Shown here piece after piece: positions 55,227 through 63,623 of a stretch of DNA of 64,000 nucleotides (its first letter is position 1; the number at the start of each line of letters is the position of its first letter). The translations under genes were made by a program, and so were the position numbers. Source of the DNA: Rhodospirillaceae bacterium (GTDB lineage Bacteria > Pseudomonadota > Alphaproteobacteria > Rhodospirillales > JABHCV01); assembly GCA_018662005.1 (NCBI GenBank), contig JABJHA010000008.1, positions 112,291 to 176,290 on the forward strand, written 5' to 3'. The notes under the pieces were generated by a model. The model worked only from the letters and a program-made list of their open reading frames with translations, did no database searches and was not told the DNA's origin.

Positions 55227-55724
55227 ATGAGCGACGAAAGCGGAAACCAAAACGCAGCAGAAACGCCAAGTCACGGTGACGAACGTCGCAAGGGCGGTCG
55301 TCGCCATGATGACCGGCGTCAAGGTGATCGCCGTCAGGCGACAGATCCGGCTGACGAAATTGCCCGTAAACTCGAAGCCAGCAAACAGAAACAATTTGAG
55401 GAAAAGCGCCGGGTTGAAGGCGCCCAGGCCGAACGTCGCAACCAGGACCGCAGGCGCGTTTCCGAACGCCGCAAACAAATCCTCAGCGAGGAAGAAGATA
55501 ACCTGGCCAAAGAGAAGGAAGAGGCCGAAGCCAGGAGGCTGAAAAAGCGAAATAAAAAGGCCAAAAGGCGGGTCACCGATCGCAAAGCCAGGAAAAAGCG
55601 CCGCCGCGCCACCATCAAAAAAATCATCGGCTGGATTGTCCCCATGATCTACCTGACCCTGCTCTTCGGGATCATTTACGGCGTCGTCGTCTACTGGCCC
55701 CAATTCGCCAAAATGCTCAAGTAA
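55227..55724 (+). CDS. Hypothetical basic coiled-coil protein with C-terminal membrane anchor
   Basis: A 165-residue protein I cannot assign. Residues 10-135 are dominated by Arg, Lys, Glu and Asp, with repeated ERR, DRR and RR elements (GDERRKGGRRHDDRRQGDRR) and a likely charged helix. Residues about 139-160 form one hydrophobic segment (IGWIVPMIYLTLLFGIIYGVV), followed by a short tail. This looks like a tail-anchored cytoplasmic protein. The ATG at 55227 gives the cleanest start. It is transcribed alone, divergent from the binding-protein/kinase pair. The high Arg/Lys content could mean binding to nucleic acid or acidic lipid, but that is only a guess. Confidence 0.7.
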   Translation: MSDESGNQNAAETPSHGDERRKGGRRHDDRRQGDRRQATDPADEIARKLEASKQKQFEEKRRVEGAQAERRNQDRRRVSERRKQILSEEEDNLAKEKEEAEARRLKKRNKKAKRRVTDRKARKKRRRATIKKIIGWIVPMIYLTLLFGIIYGVVVYWPQFAKMLK

Positions 55725-55821
55725 GGCAGCAAGGGCATCGACGCAATCCGCGTAGCCCATGAAAACCGGGTTTTGAAATTAAAAAATCCTCAATTTTCCT
55801 AAGAAAATCAAGGGCTGAAAA

Positions 55822-55838
55822 TGGTAGCCGAGGAGGGA
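55822..55838. repeat. att-like copy of the tRNA-Met 3' end
   Basis: TGGTAGCCGAGGAGGGA is identical at 16 of 17 bases to the 3' end of the tRNA-Met gene at 59656-59672. It lies on the 3' side of the tRNA, in the same orientation, as expected for the distal attachment site of an element integrated into the tRNA gene. Confidence 0.6.
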
Positions 55839-55847
55839 TTTGTTCAA

Positions 55848-55962
55848 GATCCTACAAACGCTCTAATACGAAGGGAAGTGTAGAAAATGCCTGCTTTTAG
55901 GGGTAAAGCGGACGTTTTTTCGAACAGGTGTTTAGGTCTGCTCCTGACCCAAAGCGGGCATT
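55848..55962. repeat. Dispersed repeat copy A, downstream of the antiporter gene
   Basis: This stretch begins GATCCTACAA and contains GCTTTTAGG, AGCGGACGT and TGACCCAAA in the same order as copy B (57261-57367), with roughly 70 percent identity by eye in the second half. The two copies are direct repeats on either side of the antiporter gene. Confidence 0.65.
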
Positions 55963-57212
55963 CAACGGACCATCCTTTTAACCAATGGTTTTACGGTCAG
56001 ACCCTGGACGATTATCGAAAACAGGACGACGCCATAAGTGATGCTCAGAATGGCGGGCTTGTATTCAATGTCCGGCAGGGACAAGGCAAGGGCAACCGCG
56101 ATGCCGCCGCGCAGTCCCCCCCATATCAACACCGGCACGGCGCCCTTGGTGAAAGTTTTCCAGCGCGAGAGGATTGCGATAGGGATGGTGACACTGAGCG
56201 CCCGGGCAAAGAGCGTCACGGGGATGGCCAGGAGGGCAACATCCAAAAGGTCGATGCTTTCGGCGACGACCAGCACTTCCAGGCCGATAAGCAGAAACAG
56301 GACTGAATTAAGGATCTCGTCGATCAGCGTCCAGAACGTCAGCACATAGTCACGGGTTTGCTCGCTCATGGCGTATTTAACGCCCCGGTTGCCGATAAAC
56401 AGGCCAGCGATCACCATGGCAATCGGTCCGCTCATATGCAGATAGAGGGCTAACGCATAAGTGACCATCACCAGCGCCAGCGTGATTAGAACTTCGAGGC
56501 TCGGATCATCGATCCCGTACATGGCGCGGTAACCGATGTATCCAGCGGCCAAGCCCAGGACCGCGCCGCCAACCGCTTCGGTAAAGAACAGTTCGATGAT
56601 TTCGATCGCTCCCATGTCGCCGCCCTGTTCGCCACCGGCAAGAGCGATCGCCACGACGACCGTAAAGACGACTACGCCGATCCCATCATTGAACAGCGAT
56701 TCACCGGCCATCTTAGCCTGTAGGGTGTCGGGGACCTCGACGGTTTTGAAAAGACTGAGAACCGCGACCGGATCGGTGGGGCTGATCAACGCGCCGAATA
56801 CCAACGCCCAGATAAAGGGGAACTCAATCTCAAACAATCCCAACAGGAACCACATCACCGTCCCAACCACGAAGGTCGAAATCAAAGTGCCAAGACACGC
56901 CATTACGCCGATTGTTAAACGCCGGGTCTTGATGGCGGAGAAATCGGCATGCAAGGCACCGGCAAACAACAGGAAGCTCAGCATCCCGTGCATCAGGGTT
57001 TCATTGAAATCGATTTGACGAAGTACGCCGGTGACCTTCTGAGCAATGTGAACGGAGGGTTGGATCAGATCAAATCCGATAATCGACAGCGAAGCAGCAA
57101 GCGCGATCACCACCAGCCCGATCGTGTGTGGCAGGCGCAAAAACCGGTGATTGATATAGCCGAACAAGGCAGAAAGCCCCACAAGGATCGCACTAATGCT
57201 GAATATGCTCAT
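55962..57212 (-). CDS. CPA1-family Na+/H+ antiporter (NhaP type)
   Basis: A 416-residue membrane protein with about twelve hydrophobic segments. Family motifs are ALVFGALISPTDPVAVLSLF, the ion-binding GESLFNDGIGVVVF with Asn-Asp, and a late RWKTFTKGAVPVLIWGGLRGGIAVALALSLP. It would exchange Na+ (or K+) for H+ across the inner membrane. It is flanked by direct repeats A and B and lies within the putative tRNA-bounded island. No C-terminal regulatory domain is present. Confidence 0.92.
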   Translation of the reverse strand: MSIFSISAILVGLSALFGYINHRFLRLPHTIGLVVIALAASLSIIGFDLIQPSVHIAQKVTGVLRQIDFNETLMHGMLSFLLFAGALHADFSAIKTRRLTIGVMACLGTLISTFVVGTVMWFLLGLFEIEFPFIWALVFGALISPTDPVAVLSLFKTVEVPDTLQAKMAGESLFNDGIGVVVFTVVVAIALAGGEQGGDMGAIEIIELFFTEAVGGAVLGLAAGYIGYRAMYGIDDPSLEVLITLALVMVTYALALYLHMSGPIAMVIAGLFIGNRGVKYAMSEQTRDYVLTFWTLIDEILNSVLFLLIGLEVLVVAESIDLLDVALLAIPVTLFARALSVTIPIAILSRWKTFTKGAVPVLIWGGLRGGIAVALALSLPDIEYKPAILSITYGVVLFSIIVQGLTVKPLVKRMVR

Positions 57213-57260
57213 CGTTCCCTTTTTCTCATTCTTTAACGAACTTCGTCGGCAACACCCCCT

Positions 57261-57367
57261 GATCCTACAACATTTCAGGAAGGGTATCGGAATGTTCGCT
57301 TTTAGGCGGTAGAGCGGACGTCATTTCAAGTGGGTGATTAGGTCCGGAAATGACCCAAAACGGACAC
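57261..57367. repeat. Dispersed repeat copy B, upstream of the antiporter gene
   Basis: Begins GATCCTACAA like copy A and shares AATG, CGCTTTTAGG, AGAGCGGACGT, ATTAGGTC and ATGACCCAAA in the same order. It occupies most of the 204-bp gap between the antiporter and helicase genes. Confidence 0.65.
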
Positions 57368-57416
57368 TGTTGATTAATGTCGCTCATGACTGTGTCACCA
57401 CCTCCGTTTCCAACTA

Positions 57417-59249
57417 TCATGCCGTCAAATGATCGGTGGCGTTGAAATAGGGTAAGCTGTCATGTGAAGAGCAGCCAAGCATGGCGAGCCTTTCAGCAAT
57501 TTTGATAGCCTTTTGGTATTTGCGTTCATTTTCAGCAGGCGTGTGGGTTTGGAATGCAATGCCGCAAAGTGAAATTCCATAATGGGCATGTACGGTTCTA
57601 ATTTGATTGCCGGCGAGCATGCCATCTGCGATGAGCGAGAGTTCAAAATCTTCCTGTTTTTTAATCCAGAATTTATTTTTCACCATATAGGTACGGATAT
57701 GCGTTTCTGCTGCCAAGGCCGCGTCCCAATAATCGGATTCTGATTTTGTCTCATCGCCCGAAACCTCTGCGAAAGCCATACAAAAAACGAGAAATATCTT
57801 TTCTTTATCGGTTGCTGATTTCCATGCCGTCCCGCCGAGGCTTTCCCAAATAGACAGGTTCATCTCGCCATAAACTTTTGGCGCCCGCTCAAAGAACAGC
57901 CGGTGCAAGCCGCCTTCGTTCAGCGAACTTGCGAGTTTCTGCTCCTTGTAGATATCGGTTGCCGCATAAGTGCCACAGACAGGACAGGTGTCATCTTCAT
58001 AGGCATTTTTCTTGTAAATGTGAGAGCAGCGCGTTTTATTCGCCAATTCATTTTTACACAGCAAATAAGTATCGGAGACTTCTTCACCGTCTTGCTGTCG
58101 ACCGATCCAATTAAACCGGTTCATGTACTTCATATGAGAACGTCGTGTGCTCCAAAGGCTCCATTCTAATTTTTCCACTGGACCAAATGTGCTCCAGTTT
58201 GAGCTAACATCGATGACAATGCATTTGTCCTTGCCCGGTGCCGAACGCAATCCACGTCCCACTGACTGGCCCCACAGCACCTTCGACAAGGTAGGGCGAA
58301 GATGGACGATGATGTTGCAATAGGGATTATCCCAGCCCTCCGCGAGCACTCCCACCGATACCATGGCCTCAATGTCGCCGCGTTCGTGGCGGGCCAAAAG
58401 CTTCATTCGCTCCTTGATCGACGTCCCGGCGGTGATGATCGTGGCCTTGATGCCGAATTGCTGTATTTTGTGCAATGTTACTTCCGCAACACTGATATCG
58501 GCGCAGAACCAGGCCGAGATGGGTTTCCCTGAAACCTTTAATCGCTCTTCGTTATAACTCCATGTCGCATAGTCGATCATCGATGATTTGATGATTGCAG
58601 GAGCCAGTTTAGTGACCGGAAAATCACCCGAACTGATATCAATGCTATCCAGGTCCAGGTCATGCACAAAATGGGGCCGGTAGACCGGGTGCACCAGAAC
58701 ACCCTCTTCAATTAAGTCCTCAATATTTGCACAATCGATAATGGTATCGAAGGCAAGATTAAGCTGGTCACGCTGATCGTTTGTTATTCGTTCAGGCGAA
58801 GCTGTCAGCCCTATAAAGTGAGCCTCGGCTTTACCGTTCTCGTTGAAATTATCAATGATCCGTTTGTAGGCTGTTCCATTGGGCGATACACGGTGCGCCT
58901 CGTCGACAATGATGAGATCGGCCTTCGATATAGCGTCCGCTAACATCTCCTTGGCGCGCATATTTGTCGAGAGCAAAATATCGTAACCCTCAAAAGCATG
59001 CCCCGTGTCGGAAGTTGCTAACTTGCGAACAGTGTGTTTCTTGCTGAGAGCCTTTTCGAGTTGTTCCAACAGCACAAGTCGGTGGCAGAGAACGACAATC
59101 TTCTTGTCCTTATAGAACCGCTCCACAATCTCGCTCGCGAGCACGGTCTTGCCTGCGCCAGTTGGCGCTTTCAGGATAAATCTGCGGTATTGACTAATAA
59201 TCGACGGGAATTTATCGATGATTTTTTGTTGCCAGTTCCTGAGATGCAT
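57417..59249 (-). CDS. Superfamily 2 DEAD/DEAH-box helicase with zinc-binding cysteines
   Basis: A 610-residue SF2 helicase: Q-like LRNWQQKII, Walker A APTGAGKT (residues 28-35), motif II VDEAH, motif III GLTASP, and motif VI QSVGRGLRSAPGK in the second RecA domain. After this come cysteines CKNELANKTRC and CPVC that could bind zinc, then a C-terminal region of about 180 residues I do not recognise. Similar proteins occur in phage-like islands and defence or repair clusters. It lies alone beside a tRNA gene in a region bounded by an att-like repeat. Its G+C is somewhat lower than the neighbourhood. Confidence 0.88.
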   Translation of the reverse strand: MHLRNWQQKIIDKFPSIISQYRRFILKAPTGAGKTVLASEIVERFYKDKKIVVLCHRLVLLEQLEKALSKKHTVRKLATSDTGHAFEGYDILLSTNMRAKEMLADAISKADLIIVDEAHRVSPNGTAYKRIIDNFNENGKAEAHFIGLTASPERITNDQRDQLNLAFDTIIDCANIEDLIEEGVLVHPVYRPHFVHDLDLDSIDISSGDFPVTKLAPAIIKSSMIDYATWSYNEERLKVSGKPISAWFCADISVAEVTLHKIQQFGIKATIITAGTSIKERMKLLARHERGDIEAMVSVGVLAEGWDNPYCNIIVHLRPTLSKVLWGQSVGRGLRSAPGKDKCIVIDVSSNWSTFGPVEKLEWSLWSTRRSHMKYMNRFNWIGRQQDGEEVSDTYLLCKNELANKTRCSHIYKKNAYEDDTCPVCGTYAATDIYKEQKLASSLNEGGLHRLFFERAPKVYGEMNLSIWESLGGTAWKSATDKEKIFLVFCMAFAEVSGDETKSESDYWDAALAAETHIRTYMVKNKFWIKKQEDFELSLIADGMLAGNQIRTVHAHYGISLCGIAFQTHTPAENERKYQKAIKIAERLAMLGCSSHDSLPYFNATDHLTA

Positions 59250-59435
59250 TGAAAGCCCAAAATAATGAATGGATGAACGCGTCCCCTGAAAGGGGGGTGC
59301 CAGGGAAAATTAGCGTGAGTTGGGAACGATCCTTACGTCGCCTCTATTGAGGCAAAACACAATCGGACACCTTATACTTAATTATACCTCAGATTCACAA
59401 CGTATTTTCGAAACCGCCATTTTCTCACAGATATC

Positions 59436-59466
59436 AATGTCCGCTTTGAGGGCGTTAGCAGACATT
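59436..59466. repeat. Dispersed repeat fragment C
   Basis: AATGTCCGCTTTGAGGGCG followed by TTAGCAGACATT resembles the central part of copies A and B (AATGTTCGCTTTTAGGCGG then TAGAGCGGACGT). Its ends, AATGTC and GACATT, are inverted complements. Confidence 0.45.
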
Positions 59467-59600
59467 GAGGCTTAAACCTTTCATGCCCCCGTTATTTCTG
59501 ATTAAACCTGTTGCTAAGTCGCAGGTATTCGTTATCGAAGAACGGACAATCATAAGGGTTTGTCTAGAAACCGTTACACCGGGGTGCTCCACATGCAACA

Positions 59601-59622
59601 GAGGCGGCTTAATAGCCGCCTC
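59601..59622 (-). terminator. Hairpin downstream of tRNA-Met
   Basis: GAGGCGGC (59601-59608) and GCCGCCTC (59615-59622) form a perfect 8-bp stem with a 6-base loop, 34 bp past the tRNA 3' end. The following T content is low, so termination efficiency is uncertain. Confidence 0.55.
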
Positions 59623-59655
59623 GTGAACCCGTTGAAATCCAGGCATTATGGAATT

Positions 59656-59732
59656 TGGTAGCGGAGGAGGGACTCGAACCCCCGACACGCGGATTATGAT
59701 TCCGCTGCTCTAACCAGCTGAGCTACTCCGCC
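59656..59732 (-). tRNA. tRNA-Met (anticodon CAT), CCA encoded
   Basis: A 77-nt tRNA folds fully on the minus strand. The acceptor stem GGCGGAG pairs with CTCCGCT, followed by A and an encoded CCA. The D arm contains AGCTGGTTA, the anticodon stem GCGGA/TCCGC encloses loop ATCATAA with anticodon CAT, and the T loop is TTCGAGT. Overall similarity to alphaproteobacterial elongator tRNA-Met is high. CAT could also belong to a lysidine-modified Ile tRNA, but the body looks like elongator Met. Its 3' end is duplicated at 55822-55838. Confidence 0.95.
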
Positions 59733-59834
59733 ATTATGTCCTGCCGCCCTTATCGGGGGCGGCGGAGAGAGGGATATAGGGCGAAAGACAGAGGGGTGTC
59801 AAGCGGACTGACGGCCCCTAAGCAGCCGTCGCTT

Positions 59835-60428
59835 TTACAGGGTTCCCGTTTCCACCGGAATCAGCGGCTGGGCGGCGGGAGCCGGTTGCAGGGGCGGGCT
59901 GGCCGATGCCAGGGGTTCGATGGTCAAATCAACAGCCACAGGAACACTTGCCGGAACCGGGGCCGGAACAACAGCAACCGCCACCGGTTTATTGACCAGT
60001 TCAGGCTTGCCAAAGATCGAGCGCATCAGGCCATCCATGAAGGAAACGTCTGCGCTTTCAGGCGGGCTCGCAGCCAGTGTCGCTTGCGCCGCTTCAGCTT
60101 TGAGACCTGTGTCCTTCGCCGGTGCTGCCTGGGGAACGGGCTCCGGGTCCTTGACCCAGTAATCAATCATTTTGGGTGCCTTGGGCGCAGCGTAATCAGG
60201 CGCGTCCGGGGCGTCATAGGTTCTGGGCGCGGGGCCGTAGAAATTAACCAGGCGGCGGGAATCGCTGTACTTTGGTTCCTTGTAGCACTGCACTGAACCG
60301 ATGGATTTATAGCAATAGACAGGCTCGAAATCCTCAACCTGTTGTTCATACTGGGTCATATTGCTGCAAGCTGCCAGCAAGGTTATGGCGAATAATGTGA
60401 CGGCAAGCCCTGAAATTCGTTTCAGCAT
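59835..60428 (-). CDS. Proline/alanine-rich lipoprotein, hypothetical
   Basis: A 197-residue protein starting MLKRISGLAVTLFAITLLAACS, a lipoprotein signal with lipobox LLAAC and acylated Cys20. I chose this ATG (60428) over a longer frame from 60530 because it puts the signal at the N-terminus. The mature part has a conserved-looking segment VYCYKSIGSVQCYKEPKYSDSRRLVNFYGPAP with two cysteines, then long Pro/Ala/Val-rich linkers to the end. The short Cys-containing segment resembles small lipoproteins of alphaproteobacteria. Function unknown; outer-membrane attachment is likely. Confidence 0.75.
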   Translation of the reverse strand: MLKRISGLAVTLFAITLLAACSNMTQYEQQVEDFEPVYCYKSIGSVQCYKEPKYSDSRRLVNFYGPAPRTYDAPDAPDYAAPKAPKMIDYWVKDPEPVPQAAPAKDTGLKAEAAQATLAASPPESADVSFMDGLMRSIFGKPELVNKPVAVAVVPAPVPASVPVAVDLTIEPLASASPPLQPAPAAQPLIPVETGTL

Positions 60429-60569
60429 CTGTTCTCTCCCGATGTCCCGCGAGGGGCCCAATTGCGCCCTCACCTTAAAAAACAATGCAAATCGGGGGCC
60501 AGAATCAGAAAAAAGCCCATGCCCCGGCATTTGCGGGACAAGGACCTTTTTGAATCAAGGACTTAAAGA

Positions 60570-61574
60570 TCAGCCGTTAACGTCGATAATGGTCCGTCCA
60601 CGGACCTGACCCTGGAGAATTTTGCCGCCCAGGTCGATTGTATCGGCAAGTCCGACCCGGTTAATCATGGATTCCAACTTTTCTGTAGGGAGCTCCCTGG
60701 CCAGCCTTGCCCAGGCTGCCTGTCGCCGATCCAGCGAGCAGGTGTTGGAATCGATACCCAACAAATTAATGCCGCGCAGCAGGAACGGGATGACCGTCGC
60801 CGTAAACTTGATGCCACCGGCGTTGCCGACGGAGGCGCAACCGCCCCAGTAAGCCAGCCCGGTGAGAATATTGCCCAGTTGATCACCACCGACATTGTCG
60901 ATAATGCCGGACCAGCGTTCCGTGGCCAGCGGGCCGCGTGGCGCTTCGGCCAGTTCGGCCCGATCAATGATGCTCGTGGCGCCCAGGGCGGTCAGGTAGT
61001 CATGGGTTTCGGCCCGGCCTGTCGAGGCCGCAACCCGGTAACCGAGCCCGGAAAGCACGGCGGTGGCGATGGAACCGACGCCGCCAGCCGCCCCGGTAAT
61101 CAGCACATCGCCCTTGTTATCAGGGCTCAGGCCGTGTTCTTCCAGTGTCATGATTGCCAGCATCGCCGTCAGTCCCGCAGTGCCAATGGCCATGGCGTGT
61201 TCCAAAGACATGCCGTCCGGCAACGGCACCAGATGTTCCGCCATGACCCGCGTTTTCGTCGTAAGCCCACCCCAATGGAGTTCGCCAAAACGCCAACCGG
61301 TCATGATGACGTCATCTCCGGGTTTGAAATTGGCTGAGTCAGACGCGATGACGGTGCCCGAGCAATCAATGCCCGGAATATGCGGATAATCCCGCACGAT
61401 CCGACCCAGACCGGCCAAAATCATGCCGTCCTTGTAATTCAGCGTCGAATATTTAACGGCGAGCGTGACATCACCATCAGGAAGCTGATCATCGTTCAAT
61501 GTTTGGATAGAGGCATTCACGGCCCCGCCATCCTGCTCCAGCAAAATGGCGGTAAATTGATTGTCGTCGGTCAT
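60570..61574 (-). CDS. acuI: Acryloyl-CoA reductase AcuI (YhdH-type MDR)
   Basis: A 334-residue zinc-free medium-chain reductase. It has STLNYKDGMILAGLGRIVRDYPHIPGIDCSGTV, MTGWRFGELHWGG, GTAGLTAMLAIMTLEEHG and the NADPH motif TGAAGGVGSIATAVLSGLGY. The YhdH/AcuI family reduces the toxic acryloyl-CoA to propanoyl-CoA. It starts immediately after the stop of the ccr-like gene. With the AcuR-like regulator gene it forms an acrylate-response cluster as known from DMSP-degrading alphaproteobacteria. No DMSP lyase gene is in the window. Confidence 0.92.
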   Translation of the reverse strand: MTDDNQFTAILLEQDGGAVNASIQTLNDDQLPDGDVTLAVKYSTLNYKDGMILAGLGRIVRDYPHIPGIDCSGTVIASDSANFKPGDDVIMTGWRFGELHWGGLTTKTRVMAEHLVPLPDGMSLEHAMAIGTAGLTAMLAIMTLEEHGLSPDNKGDVLITGAAGGVGSIATAVLSGLGYRVAASTGRAETHDYLTALGATSIIDRAELAEAPRGPLATERWSGIIDNVGGDQLGNILTGLAYWGGCASVGNAGGIKFTATVIPFLLRGINLLGIDSNTCSLDRRQAAWARLARELPTEKLESMINRVGLADTIDLGGKILQGQVRGRTIIDVNG

Positions 61575-62822
61575 TTAGGACGCACCCTGCCCTTTTTCAG
61601 TGGCGTTCACAAGGCAGGCCATGTTGCCGTAGGGGTGCTTGTTGTCGTGCATCAGTTGATGGGCGTGGCCAATCTCATCAAACGAATAGGTTTCAGAAAG
61701 ACAAGGGTCCATCTGTTTAGCGAGGACCAGATCATTAACCGCTTTGGCCTGATCGTCGTTGGCAAGGTGGGACCCCTGGAAGCGCTTTTGCATCATCCAA
61801 TGATAACGTAAATCCATGGTCACGTTGTAGCCGCTGGTGCCGGCGCAAATAACGACCATGCCGCCAGTATCACAAACGAAATCAGAGGTCGGCAAAGTCG
61901 CTTCACCGGGGTGTTCAAAAACGATTTTCGGGCTTTTGCGTTCACCAACAGCTTCCCAGATGGCCTTGCCAAAGTTCCGGGCACCCTTGGCCCAGGCACC
62001 CCATTCATCTGACGCAGTGTCCGGCATGGGACCCCAATGATCAAAGTCGTTTCGATTGATCACCCCAACGGCCCCGTTATCCAGGCAGAACTGCTTTTTA
62101 TCCTCGTCGGAAACAACGGCGACCGGCAGGCCGCCCTTGGCTTTGACGATCTGCAAGGCAAGCGATCCAAGGCCACCGGTAGCACCCCAGACCAGAACAA
62201 CATCGCCTTCTTCAATAGTGTGTGGCGCCCATCCCATCAGCATGCGATAGGCGGTTGAAGCGCACAGCAAATAACACGCACTTTGTTCCCAGGTCAGGTG
62301 CTGCGGGCGCGGTTGGCACTGGTGTGACTGGGCTTTTGCAAACTGGCAGTATGAGCCGTAGTTGGTCTGATAGCCCCAGATACGTACTGACGATGCCAGC
62401 ATCGGGTCTTTGCCTGAAAGCACCCATGGGTCTTCAGGCTCCCACCATCCGGAATGAACAACGACTTCGTCACCGATCTTTACATTTTCTACCTCCTCGC
62501 CAATCGCCCAAACGATGCCTGAGCAATCGGAGCCGCCAGCATGAAAGTCCTCGGGTTCACCTTTCTTTTGGCGGTCGGCAATAACATCGACAGGATAGCC
62601 AAGCGCCGCCCACACGTTGTTGTAATTGATGCCCGTCGCCATGACGTAAACCAGCACGTCCTTGGGGCCAATTTCAGGCACCGGAATGACCTCACGCTGC
62701 CAGGCGTCTTCAGGTACGCCAAAACGGTCTTGGCGAACCAGAAAGGCATGCATGTTTTCCGGCACGACGCCAAGTTCGGGTTTTTCGCCTAAGGCGACTA
62801 TTTCTGGTCGTTCGCTTGTCAT
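61575..62822 (-). CDS. Crotonyl-CoA carboxylase/reductase-like enzyme
   Basis: A 415-residue MDR enzyme of the Ccr family: [95 protein letters not shown] and [32 protein letters not shown]. Ccr reductively carboxylates crotonyl-CoA to ethylmalonyl-CoA with NADPH. The same enzymes also use acryloyl-CoA, giving methylmalonyl-CoA. Placement between acuR and acuI suggests the acryloyl-CoA role, but the ethylmalonyl-CoA pathway is equally possible. Length is near normal for the family. Confidence 0.88.
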   Translation of the reverse strand: MTSERPEIVALGEKPELGVVPENMHAFLVRQDRFGVPEDAWQREVIPVPEIGPKDVLVYVMATGINYNNVWAALGYPVDVIADRQKKGEPEDFHAGGSDCSGIVWAIGEEVENVKIGDEVVVHSGWWEPEDPWVLSGKDPMLASSVRIWGYQTNYGSYCQFAKAQSHQCQPRPQHLTWEQSACYLLCASTAYRMLMGWAPHTIEEGDVVLVWGATGGLGSLALQIVKAKGGLPVAVVSDEDKKQFCLDNGAVGVINRNDFDHWGPMPDTASDEWGAWAKGARNFGKAIWEAVGERKSPKIVFEHPGEATLPTSDFVCDTGGMVVICAGTSGYNVTMDLRYHWMMQKRFQGSHLANDDQAKAVNDLVLAKQMDPCLSETYSFDEIGHAHQLMHDNKHPYGNMACLVNATEKGQGAS

Positions 62823-62867
62823 GGGTCTATTCCTTATTCCTAAGTAACGGGTTTCAGTAGGGATGAT

Positions 62868-63503
62868 TTAGCGGGGAAGTCCCGCAAAAAAAGTGTCCGC
62901 AAAAAGATCAACCGGGCTGGTGTTGCGAACCAGTTTGGTGCGAAGGATCGCACCTTCCCAACCGATCCAGAAAAATGCCGCCAATTTGGCGCAATCAGCA
63001 CCGGACGATAGCTCTCCCAAGGCGACGGCTTCTTTCAGGCATCGCTCGACACGCGATTGCCAGTCCAGGAAGACATCGTCTAGCGGTGCGCGGAATTCTT
63101 CGTGAGTGCCAGCCAATTCCTGTCCCATGTTGCCGATCAGGCAACCACGCTTGAATTCAAAACGCCTGAGGCCGTCCTTGCCGTCTTCGACAAAATCCCG
63201 AAGCCGCTGCAGCGGGGAACGGGTTTCATCGAGCAACCAACGGTCCAGCTTGTGGGCGAAGTAGGCGGCGTATCCGTCAATCACGGCCCGTCCAAAATCG
63301 TCCTTACTTGAAAAATAGTGATAAAACGATCCCTTGGGCACACCAACCTTCCTTAACACTTCGTCAAGGCCGGTGCTGGCGAAGCCCTTTTCGGTCAAAA
63401 TCTCTATGCCGGAACGCACCAGCCGCTCACGGGTTTCAAGGCCCGAGCCGTCAGTCTTGGGGGGCCGCCCTGGGCCGCGCATGGGATTGTCTATGACAGT
63501 CAC
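62868..63503 (-). CDS. acuR: AcuR-like TetR-family regulator
   Basis: A 211-residue TetR protein. After a basic tail (GPGRPPKTDG) it has FASTGLDEVLRKVGVPKGSFYHYFSSKDDFGRAVI, then RFEFKRGCLIGNMGQEL and AAFFWIGWEGAILRTKL. These segments closely resemble AcuR, which represses acuI in Rhodobacter and is released by acrylate. It heads the acuR-ccr-acuI operon. An inverted repeat at 63515-63529 just upstream of its start is a likely self-operator. Confidence 0.85.
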   Translation of the reverse strand: MTVIDNPMRGPGRPPKTDGSGLETRERLVRSGIEILTEKGFASTGLDEVLRKVGVPKGSFYHYFSSKDDFGRAVIDGYAAYFAHKLDRWLLDETRSPLQRLRDFVEDGKDGLRRFEFKRGCLIGNMGQELAGTHEEFRAPLDDVFLDWQSRVERCLKEAVALGELSSGADCAKLAAFFWIGWEGAILRTKLVRNTSPVDLFADTFFAGLPR

Positions 63504-63514
63504 AGTGAAAATTT

Positions 63515-63529
63515 TAGACCGGTCGTCTA
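63515..63529. promoter_or_regulatory. Candidate AcuR operator
   Basis: TAGACCGGTCGTCTA contains TAGAC and GTCTA as perfect inverted arms with a 5-bp spacer, 12 bp upstream of acuR. A looser element with CAGA and TCTG arms lies about 45 bp further on (63566-63577). Sites of this kind are typical of TetR-family autoregulation. Confidence 0.5.
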
Positions 63530-63623
63530 GAAAATGTCAAATTAATCATGATGCCCGGTCTTGACAGATTGGTCTGCGGCCTTTTGACTGTCTGAATAAC
63601 AATGAATTCAAGGGAGCCGCCGG

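Larger units (their letters stand above)
59250..59655. other. Intergenic region between the helicase gene and tRNA-Met
   Basis: 406 bp without a convincing gene. It contains repeat fragment C (59436-59466) and the hairpin after the tRNA (59601-59622). A 77-codon frame running into the tRNA gene (59455-59688, minus) has no protein-like features. The rest shows nothing I can name. Confidence 0.6.

Noticed and set aside
59455..59688. A 77-codon frame running into the tRNA-Met gene
   Set aside because: It overlaps a fully folded tRNA and has no protein features.
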